A stretch of DNA of 64,000 nucleotides from Montifringilla adamsi (GCA_017590115.1 JAGGNK010013114.1:1488001-1552000); one strand, 5' to 3'; positions 1 through 34,300 are shown, numbered from the stretch's first letter. Notes: generated from the letters alone by a model not told the origin. A program made the numbers and translations.

Positions 1-21288
<21,288 letters not shown>

Positions 21289-21351
21289 AAGTGATGATTT
21301 GTTTGCACTTTTTGTATGGGGTTGCCTTTCTTGTCTGTGAAGTACGATACC

Positions 21352-21357
21352 ATTAAA
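21352..21357 (+). terminator. Candidate proximal polyadenylation signal of ZPLD1
   Basis: ATTAAA lies 64 nt after the stop codon. It is a common variant signal, but would leave an unusually short 3' UTR. Confidence 0.3.
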
Positions 21358-23000
21358 AAGAAATGTAAAGGCAACACTCCAGTGGTATCCAGCTTCTGTT
21401 CCAGCTATTCTGTATGTGTAGATTTGCTAGATGATGTTGTGTAGGCAAGCAGCAGTGACGTTGGTAACAAGCCTAGAAAATGTTGAGAATCTCAATTGTG
21501 TTTGCGATCAGACTGCATGACATTTGCCCATGAATGTGCTGACAATAGAGCTCACGTCTTCATCTGCTCAGTAAGGTCTGAAAGCTGAAGAGGCTGCAGA
21601 TGAGAACCTTTCCAAGTATGCCACTTTAATACAAAGGCTGACAGATTGAGAAAAGTTCATAAGTTCATGAACACCTAGTAAGATAAGGATAACTTCTCTT
21701 TTGTTATTACATTTTTCACAAAAACCAGTGTGTCTCAGGAGGAATTTGTTTTCAGCTGTATTGGCTAAAAAATAACCTAAGAAAGGCTTGGAACAAGTGA
21801 CTTTTACTTATTTGTAATTTGGAAGTATTTTCTTAAATATATCTTCCACTGGCTTGTGGAGGTATAATATATCAAGTATTGCCCAGACTTTCCTCACAGA
21901 AAATTATTTTTGGAGCACAATTTGGCAACAGAGTAAAACTCTCACTAATACACTAATTGTTAAGGGCAAGTTTTGCCCCATGAGTTTTTCAGTTCTCAGA
22001 TAAAACTTTCATTTCCACATGAACAGTCATCAATCATTGCTTATTTTTTTAGCAGATCTTCTGTGTGAGTTAGATTTGTTCACTGCATGGATGAGGGGAA
22101 GAGGGCAACTTGAAGGATAACAGGCTACAAGCAGTACTGTACTGTTGCCTCTAGTTAATCTGATGAACATCAGACTTACCTGAAGTGAGTGTGAGTGGCA
22201 GGTGCCCTCAAACAGGAGCACAAGGCAATGGTTTAGCTGTGTAGACAAAAATGCTGGTACTAGAGAGGCCACCATAGACACAACATATTAAGCTGGACTG
22301 GATAGACAGTTGGGATTTTGGTCACACATACAGCAGTTAAATTTCATTTTTCATGTACTGTACATATTGGCCTAGAAACACCTCATTGATATTTATCATC
22401 ATCATGTGTTAACTGTGTCTGTGTCTTCACTGATGTGACAGAACTGGCTAATGATCAGGGCTTTTTGGCTCTCAAGGCTAAAGACAAATACAGTCTTGTT
22501 CTCAGTTTTCTCTGACCCTGCAAATGCTGTATAAAGCCCTGTTGTTTGCAAATTCCACTGTGCTATAGGGCGGTATCCCTAACAACCAATACTGTGCCTG
22601 TTTTCCTCCAGTCTTAATACCTCAGAAACATTTTTGCACTTCAGGGGTTAGGTCTGATGACATGTAAAACACGATTGTTTAATAAAATTAAACATTTCAG
22701 AGTGGATGCTTTGTCTGAACTGTTTTCCTTCCCTTGTCCAATTGTTACTTTTCTACATGCTTCCAGGGATCTCATTCTACAAAAAGGAAAAGTGGACCTG
22801 CTTTTTAAAGTTGGTTTGGTAAGAGCTTTCAATATACAGGATAAATTAATATAATTATAGATTTACTGACCTTTAAAGGAGTGTGGTAAACTCTGGAGAT
22901 TTATATTCCAGCCTGGGGATAAGTAAATTCAGATAATCTATTTTAATTTACAATAAAGACAACCACAAAATCCCTTTAATGTAATTACTACTTAGTAAGG

Positions 23001-23034
23001 AGCAGCTTTAGCTGCTTTCAGCTTTAGCTGAAAG
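23001..23034. repeat. Two adjacent hairpins with the same TTTA loop
   Basis: AGCAGC-TTTA-GCTGCT (23001-23016) is followed, with a 2-base overlap, by CTTTCAGC-TTTA-GCTGAAAG (23015-23034). Both stems are perfect. They lie within the putative long 3' UTR. Confidence 0.8.
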
Positions 23035-25365
23035 TTTCCAGTGATGGAGATAGCCATTATTATCCTTAGAAAGTTGTTTCAGTAGTTAAATGATCTCTTC
23101 AATACTTTTTAAAATGCTTACTAATGTGAATATGGTCATTTTAACTTACCAGCTGTTAAAAAATGTCAGGCTTATGTCTGTTAGAGAGAGGGAGAGACCC
23201 TTTTTCTAACACAAGTCCCATACAGTATGGCTAAGACCACAAAAAAAGAAAGTGAATGGTGTTGGAAGCAAAGTTGCTGATATAGTATCATACTTGTCCT
23301 ATTTGAATTCTCTGTGTTTCTGGAAGACAGTTTGTTGCTTTTCTATAAGGAAGTGTGTTTCATAGTAATTAACATAGTCTTGTTGACCACTTTTTTGAGG
23401 CTCAGGTTACCTATTACAAAAATGGAGTTGCTTCTCAATAATGTGATATGCAGAATGTTATTCTTCTATTTTTTTTTTTTTAATTTCTGGAGTGTTTTGT
23501 TTCTGTGAAGAACCAGGTAAGATATTTGTGTAGCTTTTGCTCATGTGGAAATTGCTAGGCACCAAAGGGTGTTCTCCCTCTAGCTAAATTAGTGACAGAG
23601 TTCCAACAGCCCTCTGTAGGAGTCATTACTGAGCTTGCTATGGGTTGTGAATGTATTTGTCTCCATCATCCATTAAAAGAGATAAATATGTGTTCCCTCT
23701 TGGTAAAGAAACATGGAGAACCACAGGTAGAAAATGATGCCTAAACCAAGGCTTATCCATTTACAGATCTGACATGGGAATGATTTATGGTTGCAGGGGA
23801 GCTTAAAACTTGAGCCAGGCTGGCAGAATATTTCTAAGAAGGTGAAGACTGACTGAATTCGTAAAAACATCCCCATCCTGGTTTGTTTGAAAGAAATATA
23901 CAGGTATTAAGGAACACGTGGAATCCATGATTTGTGACCTCACAAGTTTCAAGTCACAGGTTAGGCAGAAGTTGAGTGGATGTGCATGAAGGTTACACCC
24001 TACTTTTTGAAAGGCAGGATGTCAGGTGAGAGGGAATGGGGAATGGAATGAAAATATAAGTTTTAAATGAAGTACTGAAACTAAGACGACCCTTTATACC
24101 TTGTGTGAAGGAGCTCTGGCCCGATACAAAATGGGAGTTTTGCAGGTGTTAACTGAAACAGAATTGCTAAGAGAATAGTGGCTCTGATAAGGCAAGCACT
24201 TCTTTTAGGGGTGCCTGTTATGTGTGTTTTAATGTTTTTTTTTGCACAGAGGTCAGGTTTCTGCAGGTAAGCACAGCGTACTGAAATATTCTCAGGTCTG
24301 TGACCCAGATTATGGAGCAGACTGAAAAGAAACTGAAATTTTAAGCTCAGTTCTAAATCCAGTAGAATTTAATAAACCTATAGAAGGGTGAAAACACTTC
24401 CAGGCTTCCCCCTTGGAAGAGATAAATGGCATATCCAACTGGAGCTGTGTATACCAGTGCCTGGGATAAATTCAGTTAATGTTTGAGAAACAGACCTTGG
24501 CCAAGAAACCTGGAAGTAAATCACATTTCCTTCATTACATACTACATTACATCACATACTTCATTAAGCAGACAGTATGTCTTACTCTTGATATCTCTGA
24601 AGATCCACAAAGGTGCCGGAAGAAGCAGACTTGCTCTGATTGAACTGCTCACCTCTTCATCTGGAGGAGACACAGGTAGGAGTGTTGTGGTAAACCAGGA
24701 AATGCAAATTGTTGCAAATTGGTCCTTCCTCAGGTTACTCCCAGGTTTTATTTCAATGCCACTTGGACCTTCCACCATGCCTTTCAGGAAGAAGCAGGTA
24801 GGATGGACGTGGAAGAGACATGAGAGAATAGCTCTGCACAGACTGGACCTATGATTGCAGTACTGTCATGGCTCTTTGCCATAATGGCTTTTTTGAAATG
24901 TTTTATTAATTTTTATGTTACTAGTTAACTAACTCTTTCCTGCTATTTAAAAGACAATGTTTGTGTAATTAGGAAGCACATCCTTGAGATTAGAGAACTG
25001 AAAATATACAGTAGAAAAGTTGTTTAAGTGACTTTGTGAAGAAGGCAAACTAATCCTGTTTGGTAAACCGAGGAACGTGCTGGCCAGCCAGAGTTCAAAT
25101 GCTGCTTTTAACCTCTGCTTTTGGACTTCAGGGTGTAGCATGAAAACTACTTTGTGCTAAAGCAGGATGCAGTCCTGTTTTTGCAACCAAAAAATACCAT
25201 TTTGCAGGGGAAATCTTCACTCTTTTGAACTCATAAGATGGTGGTGGTTATAGACATTCATTATTCTTACCTGCATAGGCATAAAATGCTGTTTACATCC
25301 TGAACTGCTTGTGTATAGACTCTATGTCGCTGAAGTGTGTTTATTGAACTTGTTTATTTTGCATA

Positions 25366-25371
25366 AATAAA
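25366..25371 (+). terminator. Candidate distal polyadenylation signal of ZPLD1
   Basis: AATAAA sits in a run of A-rich sequence and is followed by a T/GT-rich downstream stretch at about 25,397-25,415. It is the best-formed signal in the 4 kb after the stop codon. Confidence 0.4.
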
Positions 25372-25390
25372 AAACAAAAATAGCTTTGCC

Positions 25391-27224
25391 TCAGCATGTT
25401 TTTGACCCCTTTTTCTGGACTGAACATTAAATTGAGAGAGGCCCAGTGTTCCTGCAGCAGTCTGCTATATTTCTTATCAAGAAAGAGAGGATGAATGAAC
25501 CCATTACAGACACTCTTCTAAGTGGACAAAGAAGAATGTGCTCTTGTGACTATTTTCTCCTCAGTGTTGTAATCCCTTGTCTCTTGATTCCAGCTGAGCT
25601 TGAATCAAGCTCTATTCAGACAATTTTATTACTTTTATCAGGTAGTAATATGTCTCTGCCCAGCGGCTGTTTTGAGGGACAGGTCTCATTTTAGTGTGTT
25701 TTTTTAAACTGATTTTTAAATTCTTTTGTTTTTACTTTATGAGGAGGAATTAGTGAACTGGACCAGTCAGTGCAACCACAAGCTACTTTATACAGCAGAT
25801 ATTACTGATTTGTGTTTTCCCCTCTCCAGGTTCTAATAGATAAAATAATGATCCTGTTAATGCAAATGCTAATGGCAAATGACTGTTAGGGCAAAAATTC
25901 AGTGTAGGGTCTGTAGTGGATGACTCAGAGGAGCATGCATGCACAGCGGGTGTGTATCCTGCACAGGCTTGCACCCATTCTGGAGCCCATGACATGTCAG
26001 GAGGTAAGTAGACTGGGCACCATCTCACTTCAGAGTCAAACCCTGCTTCTGGATGTTAGGGGCTGCACAGCTGAGTCAGTGCCATGTGATGGAGTGATGC
26101 CTTGGGGCTTCCCTCCCTTACCCCAAAACACTGAGCACTGGGTTTTTTTGCATATTGTCATCACAGCACTGCAATTAGTATGGGCAGAACCATGAGATGG
26201 GTGGCCAGGACAGGTGCTCCCTGTCAGCCACCGTGTCCTGGTGCTTCCCAGGCTGCAGGTCTGACTCTGGGAGAGCTCTGCATGTGCACTGGAACTTGGC
26301 AAAGTGGGAGCAGAGCCGTGGCAGTGCTGTACCGCTGGTTTGTATTGCTGCTCCTGCAGACTGCTGAGCAGCTTGTTCTGCTGCATGTGAACTCCACACA
26401 GACTTGCTCTGCTGGGAACACCAATTAAATACAGAAACAGAAATGTGTGAATTAGTGAGAAATCACTGAATAAGCCCCTTTCTGGGTAATTGTATTTGTT
26501 TTCACAAATGAAGGCAGGGCATGGAGATGGGGAGGTGTCAGGACTGTGGCCTCAGGTACAAGGGCAGCAGCCTCTGCAGAATGGGCTGCCAAGATCTCAG
26601 GCCACAAGAAAGAGAAACAGCTTTATTCCATGTGTTATTTGGCAGGAATTTTTAATGTTTATTGTGTCTATGGAGCAAGCAAATATCTTTGGTATTGCCA
26701 GGTACACTCCAGGGCAGTTAATGCATAATGTAGGCTCTGTGGTACGAACTAGGAAGGACTGACTCATCCTGGTGAAATCTGCTTTGATGTTGAGCTTACA
26801 TCAATATCATAGGTGTTCAGATTGAAACCTTAAGCACTCATCTACTTTTTTCTTGTACAGATCACTTCTACAACAGCAATATGTGTTTTGCTTCAGTGGC
26901 ACTTGGGTGCTCTCAGTTCTGCCACCTTTTTTATCAGTGCTTGCAGAACATTGCACAGGTACAGTGCTCAGATAGGAACCCCTTCCTGGGAGTTAAATTT
27001 AACTATTAAATTAATTTCACTTAATAGAAGTGTTTCTGATCTGTCAGGCCTGAAATGGCAGTGTGACTTGTGCCTTCACTGCTAATGTGAAACTTAGACA
27101 TGCTTTGAGTAGGGTCCTGTTTCAGTGGCTACCCTAATTTTAATCCTTACAGTGGAAATTGCCAATAGTGCTTTGTATTTTCTTAGAATTTTTCAAATGT
27201 TCAAATTCTTTAAGCCTATTATGT
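25391..27224. other. Intergenic sequence, nothing recognised
   Basis: It is non-coding sequence downstream of ZPLD1. The part around 25,900-26,400 is somewhat GC-richer and has overlapping short open frames on both strands, typical of base composition and not of a gene. Confidence 0.6.
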
Positions 27225-27815
27225 TCTTCATTCCTTCAGCAGGTGTTCTAGCTGCTGACTATCTTGTTGGCCCTCCACCAGACTTCTTCCAGTTTACTGA
27301 TGTTTTCCTTCCAGTGATTGGAAAATGACACATAGGTTATCTAGTTTGTGCAAAAAGTGATGAGTAGTGGGGGAAAATGACTTCTCTCAATCTCCTGGCC
27401 GTGCTCCTGTTCATACAGCCCCGGGCACTGCTGATCAGCCTTGCTGCCAGGACCCACTGCTGGCTCCTGTGCAGCCTTCTGCCCACCAAGATCCCCCACT
27501 GCTCTTCACCAGGGCTGCTCCCAACCAGCCAGTCCCCAGTCTCTATCACTGCAGAGGCTACTCCCAGACAGATAGAGGACTTTGCAGCTCTACTTGTTGA
27601 ATTCATAACATCCCTGTCAGCCCATTCCTCCAGTGTTGTGCGGTTCTTCTAAACGGCAGCCCCACTCCCAAGAGTATTGGGTGGTGATCCTAATTTGTGG
27701 CATTTGAAAATTTGACTATAGTGTCCTCTGTCACCTTCTCCAGATCATTGATAAAGGTATTAAAAAGGATAATTTCAAGCAAATTTCCACAGTACTCCAT
27801 TTGTTGCTGGTATCC
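27225..27815 (-). mobile_element. CR1 LINE fragment (RT end / 3' part), minus strand
   Basis: Read on the minus strand, the order of words matches the end of CR1 ORF2: a TTTATCAATGATCTGG-type stretch near 27,740-27,770, then degraded RT-end sequence, an AGGAGATTGAGAGAAG-type block (near the GCAGGTCGAGGGA position of CR1) and GTGGAGGGCCAACAAGAT near 27,270. The reading frame is broken by many changes and indels, so it is an old dead copy. Both ends are approximate. Confidence 0.7.
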
Positions 27816-29654
27816 ATGCAGACAGCGACTACTACCCGCTGAACTAAATCATTCCTCCATTTGTCCAGCTGAAAGAGATTGTGGCTGTCAGTTCAAGGTT
27901 CATGTTCTGCTGATCTTGTATGATAGGGACAATGACAATGCTACACAGCAGAGGTTGTTATATTGCTTATTTTTAATCAGGAAATTACATCAGAAATCCA
28001 ATCCTGACAGAAAGCTAATGGTACAAAGTAAAGCACTAAGGAGCTATGCTCAGACATGCTGTGTTTTCTTGGAAAGGTTCTTATTTTCCTTGGAATGTTG
28101 CTTTGCCTCCTAGGTACAAGTTGAACAGTGAATCAGGGTACTTTTGAGCAATATTTGAAAAGGAGTTTGCTGCTGAATGGAGCCCAATCTTCTTTACTAA
28201 AAAAGTTAAGTTTCCAGTGAATAAGGCAGGGAAGTGGTCCAAAAGACAATGGCTGTATGGTGAAACTGGTTGATTCTGGTTTGCCCAGTTGGACAGTGCT
28301 TCTGGGTCAGTCTCTTGCTGGATATGGCTGGAATGACAGTTTAAATTAAAGTCAGGTTCTGTACCTTAATTCTTAACCTCCTCCCCACCTCCAATGTACT
28401 CGAGCCAAAGCCTTAATCCTTGGCATCGTTCCTGGTGCAGTTTTCCACCATTGTGTGTATTTCTGACCCTGCCTGCTGCTTTAGGGCTTGTTTGAGGCTA
28501 TCTCGGTGATCTACCAAGACCATTGTTTCTGCTGCTCCCTGACTGGGTGGGTGCCTGCCTTCTCTCATGCCTGGCCCCAGCCTGCCTTGACTGCAGTTCT
28601 GCTTCTGTTCTCCCAGCCTAGCTCAGCCCTAAGCTGTGACTGTGTGGGAGCCATGTAAGCATTATCCCCATTGTGTTTCTGGTTCTGAGTGTTAGTGTCC
28701 CTCCTCCAGCTGGTTAAGCCAAACTCTTCTTAGGTGACTGTTTCCTCTTCTGTTGCCATTTACTTGGGATAGGGCACAGGAGACCTCTGGTTATAGTAAT
28801 GAAAACATACAGTGGCTAACAGTCCAGAAAATGAGTTCTTGTTTTGGTAAATGTCAAACTTACTGCTCCTCTGGGTAAGTCTTAAGGAAATAAATTTTGA
28901 TGCTCAATATATTGAGCATGGTCTGCTGCTGTTGTCATACTGGAAAGAAGATCTAATAGCATTAAGAGGAAGCAAAATGTGTCAAGCCACAGTGACACAT
29001 TTACTAATATTTTTTCACTTGCCTCATAATTAAAAAATAAATTGAAATCTATCTGCTTCAGTAGCATTTTTGGTCTATTCCATTTTGGACTGGAGTTGTG
29101 CAAAAAATTTCACTGATACCTTCTGATTTACATGAATTTGCATACATCATGAGGGCCTTCTAGAGTTAACAAAATAAAGCAGCAAGACACCTGTGTTCTC
29201 AGAGGGCATCCCTCTTAAGTTCTTCCTCGGCTCTTTATCCTTACAATTCATACAGGTTTGCTCTGATGATACAGAGACTACTTGCCATTCTCATAATTTT
29301 ATGTGTTTTGCCATGGAAGAAGGCTGGTGAGAGACCTATATCCTGCTTCTTGTTTCTGTTTCTATGATTGACTGGGTTAATTCTCCTTCCAGATGTGTTT
29401 AAGATAGGTATGGAGATCACTTGTCGTTGGCTGCCTGCAGGTAGAGAAACTGAATTTTGCTGCTGTTTTGCCATCTGGAAAGAACTTCCCTCTGTGAGGA
29501 ATACCTCTGTAATGATTACCAGGCTGTGAATATACAATAGAATAGCTAATGGTATCTGAATCTGGTTCCATCTGGTAAAAACAGTCTGGCCTCTCACATA
29601 GTTGCCTCACAAACAGTTCCCTTTTGAATTGCTGAAAGAAACACTGAGTTGAGT
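27816..29654. other. Intergenic sequence, nothing recognised
   Basis: It is a mixed-composition region. A GC-richer block lies at 28,380-28,730. No element or gene was recognised; short frames here have no family signature. Confidence 0.55.
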
Positions 29655-30362
29655 ACACTAAGAGAAGCATTGCCAGCAGGTCGAGGGATGTGGTCCTGCC
29701 CCTTTAGTCAGCCCTAGTGAGGCACATCTGAAATGCTGTGTCCAGTTCTGGGCTCCTCAGGACAAGGGACACGTGGAGCTCCTGGAGCAGGTCCAGTGGA
29801 TGGCAATGAAAATGAATAATGGACTGGAGCATCTCTCTTATGAGGAAAATCTGAGGCAGCTGGGCCTGTCCAGCCCTGAGAAGAGATTTCTGAGAGGGGA
29901 TCCTGTCAGTACCAACAAGTATCTGAAGGAAGGGTGTCAGGAGGATGGATCCAGGTTCTTCTTGGTGATGCCAAGAAATGGCACCAGAGGCAACGGGCAG
30001 AAACTGAAGCACAGAAGTTCCACCTGAACATGAGGAGGAATTTCTTTACTGTGCAGTGACTGAGCATTGGAACAGACTGGCCAGAGAGCTTGTGGAGTCT
30101 TCCTCACTGGAAATGTTCCAGACCCATGTGGACACAATCTTGTGCCATGTGCTCTGGTATGACTCTACTTTGTCTCCGTCTCTCTGGGTGCCTTCCAGTG
30201 AACCCCGGCCAGCCCCGGGTCGGCAAACAGCGGGGGGCAGCCCTGAAGTGACCGACAGTGGGGGGACACTCTCTGGTGCCCCGAGGGTACTTTGAGCAGA
30301 GTGGTTGGACCGGATGATCCACTGTGGTCTCTTCTGACCTTACCCAGTCTGTGATTCTGTGA
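29655..30362 (+). mobile_element. CR1 LINE 3' end, plus strand
   Basis: It matches the CR1 3' portion in order: GCAGGTCGAGGGATGTGGTC, GTCCAGTTCTGGGCTCCTCA, the dense GGAGCATCTCTCTTATGAGG block, the AGGAGGAATTTCTTTACTGT block, GTTGGACCGGATGATCCACT, and the typical terminal octamer-like TCTGTGATTCTGTGA at 30,348-30,362. It is 5'-truncated, as most CR1 copies are. A GC-rich block that is foreign to CR1 interrupts it at 30,173-30,287. Confidence 0.9.
30173..30287. mobile_element. Unidentified GC-rich insert in the CR1 tail
   Basis: It is a CpG- and GC-rich stretch of about 115 bp, bounded by TACTTTG at 30166-30172 and 30288-30294. Removing it with one copy of the 7-mer restores a normal CR1 3' UTR order. 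No poly(A) and no terminal inverted repeat is seen. Its source is unknown. Confidence 0.65.
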
Positions 30363-31084
30363 CATGGGTGTATTTTATAGAGACGCAAATTTTGTGATGT
30401 AAGCTGCATGCTTCTTTTTCCTATTTTTTTTGCCATCTGTACATGGTTTCCTTTCCTCTGAAATTTTGGTTTCTTATCTCAGAAGCTTGCTGAAAACTTT
30501 CCTTTCTTAATAGTCATCATTCAATACCTTCCTCAGTGCTGTTGCAATAGTCCTTCACCCTCTGACTTCTGCTGTAATACACTGGTGCCTCTAATAATTA
30601 TAGTGCTTCTGTTTCTCTGTTCTTTTTAAAGCTGCTAGGGACAGTAGAAAAGGTTTCTAAAGAGGAAAATAATAAACAACAATCTGAATTTTTTTCTCAT
30701 TTGATTTTTGCAAGATACTCTTGATCAAGTATTTGCTGAGGTACAGTAATGAAAGTCAGGATTAGCAAAGTAGCCTTTGAGAAGGCTTTTATTTGAAAAA
30801 AAGAAAAATCTGTGTATCCTTCCATCCTGCATGAAATATCTCCTCTGTCTTTCTAGGCTATAGAGAATTCTTTACCTGCTTTTAATTGTAACTGGGTGAC
30901 TTGGCTGGGCAGGGTTTCTTCCAGTGAAATATAAACGTAGGATAGTAATGTACAAAGAACACATGAACTGTGAAGGTTGTGAGGAGAGCTTATAAAACAA
31001 GTTATTTGTTACCATTTTATTAATTTAGTCATCTGAAGAGCTATGCCACTGTAAAACTGAGGAAATGGAGAGATATTCCTGTGA
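30363..31084. other. Intergenic sequence, nothing recognised
   Basis: It is AT-rich sequence between two CR1 fragments. Confidence 0.5.
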
Positions 31085-31345
31085 GATGCAACAGACCTCC
31101 TGACATCATGTGTTCTTTTTGACCAACTTGATCTCCTATGACAAAATGACCTGCTGATGAGGGAAAAGCTGTGGGTGTTGTCTGTCTAAACTTCAATAAG
31201 GCATTTAACACTGTCTCCCACAGAGCTTTCATGGAGGAACTGGCTATTCGTGGGTCGGATGGGAATGCTCTTTATCAAGTAAAAAACTGGCTGGATGTTG
31301 AGGCCCAGAAAGTGGTGGTGAATGAAACTAAATCCAGTTGGCAGC
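31085..31345 (+). mobile_element. CR1 LINE fragment (reverse transcriptase core), plus strand
   Basis: Sequence and broken translation match the CR1 RT segment: a DQLDLLS-like start, VVCLNFNKAFNTVSHRAF at about 31,170-31,230, and NWLDVEAQKVVVNETKSSW at about 31,285-31,340. It is a decayed pseudogene copy, cut on both sides. It belongs to an earlier part of CR1 than the fragment at 29.7 kb and so is a separate insertion or a rearranged piece. Confidence 0.85.
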
Positions 31346-34300
31346 TGTGATTTTGAGGTGGCAAGAGCTGTTTGGACATGGTGGAATTGTGCAGGTTTGG
31401 TTGACATCCAAACAAGAAGAATGGGAAGAAAAGTTAGCTGGGACTAGTTCATTTCCTTGACAATGGGATATGGCATCTAGTAATGTTCTGAGTCCCACTC
31501 TGTTGAGACAAGTCTGTACAGTCCTCAGCTGAAGGATTATTCATTGATGCTGTAGCATCTGTCTTGAGCAAGTGATGGGAGAAAGATGAGGTACAAAGTT
31601 ATGGTTTGTGAACTATGTTATGGTACTTGGGCAACCTTAATCTGTTCTTAGAGCTGGGTAAGACAGCTGATGTGGGGCAGCTACCAGAAGATAAATACCA
31701 AAAGATAAGTAAAATACAAATCCATGCCCAGCTTAGGGTGTAACTCCCTCCTGCAGCACTGGGAGGACAACTGCTGGCTTTTTGGAGTGCAGAGTGCCCA
31801 TCTCCTGCTCTGCTGGAACAACACCTACGTATGTTGTAGCATCTTTGTCACAGCATATCCCAATGTTTACCACTGTGGGTTGGATAGTGATGGAAAAGTG
31901 GGAAGGAGGCACAATTAAGATGAAGAAGCAAGAATGAAAGAAGTTTTGCAGGTGAAAACTGGAAATGTGTCAAGCCTCAATCACTTCCTTGAATCCAGAC
32001 CAGAGGTGTTTTAGGGATGTATTGCAGCACCTTCCCTGTATGGACACAACAGTTAAATAGGGTATAGTTCCAGACAGCAATGCTTTGAAGGTTATTTTAC
32101 TGACCAAGGATTAAGGAGTCACACTGGTAAGTTAGCAAATAGTGTGACAGATGCAGAGATATGATCAGGTTTTGTTTCTGAACTAGCTCATTTCCAAGTC
32201 AGTCAAGGCAGCATGAGGTACTGATGAGCAGCTGCTCTCAGTTTATGGTAATGTTAATAAATTTTCTGAGGAGTCAATGGGAATCATTCAGGTTAGTACA
32301 CTTAATGCTGCGGTGTCTGTGATGTTCATGTAAGATCAGTAAGTGCCCAGAGAAGTGCTGCTGATAGCACCAGCTATATCAAAAGATTTCTTGGAGTAGA
32401 GTTGGGAAGAATAATTCTTTTGCAGTTGTCACACTTGATATTTACCAGTAAAGAGAAGGCACATAGTGATTATAAAGATCAACATTTGAAAATACAAATA
32501 TATGGTATTTACCAGGAATTTATGTATCTGTATATAATGAACTAAAATTCTTGACCTTATCTCTTGCCCTCTTTTGAAAGATAGGAAGATTCTGGCCTGT
32601 GGCTTCGGATGACAGGTCAATACCTCTTTCCTGTTGCTACTGGTTCATCCCAAAAGTGGTGACAGAAATCAAAGCCCTGCAGCTCATATAATCTATCTTG
32701 ATATTTTGTTTCAGGTCTGTCAATCATTACAGTACTGTACCAGGCTATTTCACATCACCCATATGAGCTCTGAGAAAATGACTTTGTGCTGAGGAGTAAT
32801 ATCATGTTTTGCTTTTATAGCGCTCTGCGTTGTATTGCAATATGAGGAGATTGTTTTTTCTTATTATCTAGTGCCATTATTTGCTTCTTCCATGGACAAA
32901 GGCCATACAGATGCCCTTTGCGTGTGTAATAAACTCCTTGGCAGCAAGAAGGAATAAGCTGGGGTTTTCAGGAGCATTGACTAAGCAATTAAAAAGCCAG
33001 CTGAAAATGCAAATAGGTGTTCTCTTATGAAAAACTTCTACTCTTTGTAGAAGTGTGTGCTGGTTTTGCACAAAAAGAGACAAACTGAAGAAGCAGTTTG
33101 CAGTTTTGAAGAGTACAGCACTGTTTTGAAAAATCCTTATATGTCTGTAGCAAGATAGTCTTCATGTTGAGGCCTGCCTTTCCAAAATCAGTCCTGGAGT
33201 AAGCTGCTTACAAGGTGGGGATCCCCTGGCTCTGGGGAAAGGCAGGAAAGCTTGTGCTGGAGCTGGAGTTGTTGAGAATAATTGTCAAATACCAGTAAGT
33301 GACAAGAAAAGGAAAAAAAAACCCCACTTTTTCTTCAGTGACCTCCTAGTCAGAATCCTTGGGGTTTGGCTCCTCTCTGCTTTCAGGCAGGTAGGGGCAG
33401 TAAATGAGTGGAATACCACAGAGAAGGTTTGTGTGGTACTGAGGATGTTCCAGGGCAGCGAGGCCCAAGTGCTCTGCACGCTCATCTGCATGGATGGTTT
33501 TAAAAGCTGTAATTTTGGAGTTCATAACATCCCTGCTGGTAAAGACCTGTGCTTGTCCCACAGTGTAGCAGGTGGCTCTTCCTAGCATCCCTCTTCTGGA
33601 ACTCAGGCCTGGCCATGGATTTTCAGGAAAGACATCCTACCCAAGCATAAGTGGCATGCATAACCACCATTAGCTTGGTGTTCTTTCAATCTTGCTGCTG
33701 TGTCATAGGTTAAAACCAAAACTGCTGGAAGCCTAGTAGATCAGGAGCTTTTGGACCATTCTGTTTCAAACTGAATTCCTGTAAATACCTTTTGCCTCTG
33801 CTTTTTTTCTGGTTTATTTTCTTGGAGTTCAGGGTGTGTGAAGATATCAAAAGAGTTAAAGAAAGTTCTTACATTTTAAAAAGGCAGCACTTCTGTATCT
33901 ATTAAAAAGTTCAGTTAACTGTTTATAGAACAGGTTTAAGCAGTCTTGCTTGCCACTGGCCTGATTTTTCAAATTATTTATTAAGCACCTGAGATCTCTC
34001 AGCTTTAGAGGATACAGGGGAGATAGTTCACTGCAAAGCAATGATAACATGAAAAGGAAAGAAGAGCATTCCTTGTTATCTCCTCTCAAATTTATTGATT
34101 TCAAGCCAACTAGATTGCCTTTGGTCTCTTTAACCTGCAAGACTGTAGTGTGTTGTAGGGCACCTCCAGAGCAAGCAGAAACGTAAAGCAGAGCACTGGT
34201 GAAGTATCAGCTGGTAAAGAAAAGTGTTACTGCCCTGACAGACAGCATCAAGTCACAGAAAGTTGAGTACCCTGTATCAGGTATGGTTGTAGCAAAGAGA

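Larger units (their letters stand above)
21289..25390 (+). other. ZPLD1: ZPLD1 3' UTR, end uncertain
   Basis: No competing gene signal appears after the stop. Candidate polyadenylation signals are ATTAAA at 21352, AATAAA at 22681, 22952 and 24371, and AATAAA at 25366 followed within 40 bases by a TGTTTTTG-rich element. The first would give a 3' UTR of only about 80 nt, the last about 4.1 kb. The extent is inferred; RNA reads would settle it. Confidence 0.45.

Noticed and set aside
24483..24854. 123-codon open frame, + strand
   Set aside because: It lies in the probable ZPLD1 3' UTR or flank, with no recognisable domain.
27697..28113. 138-codon open frame, + strand
   Set aside because: It overlaps the minus-strand CR1 fragment and adjoining non-coding sequence, so it is an antisense shadow.
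29773..30295. Open frames on both strands at 29.7-30.4 kb
   Set aside because: They lie in the CR1 3' end and its insert; CR1 3' UTR is not coding.
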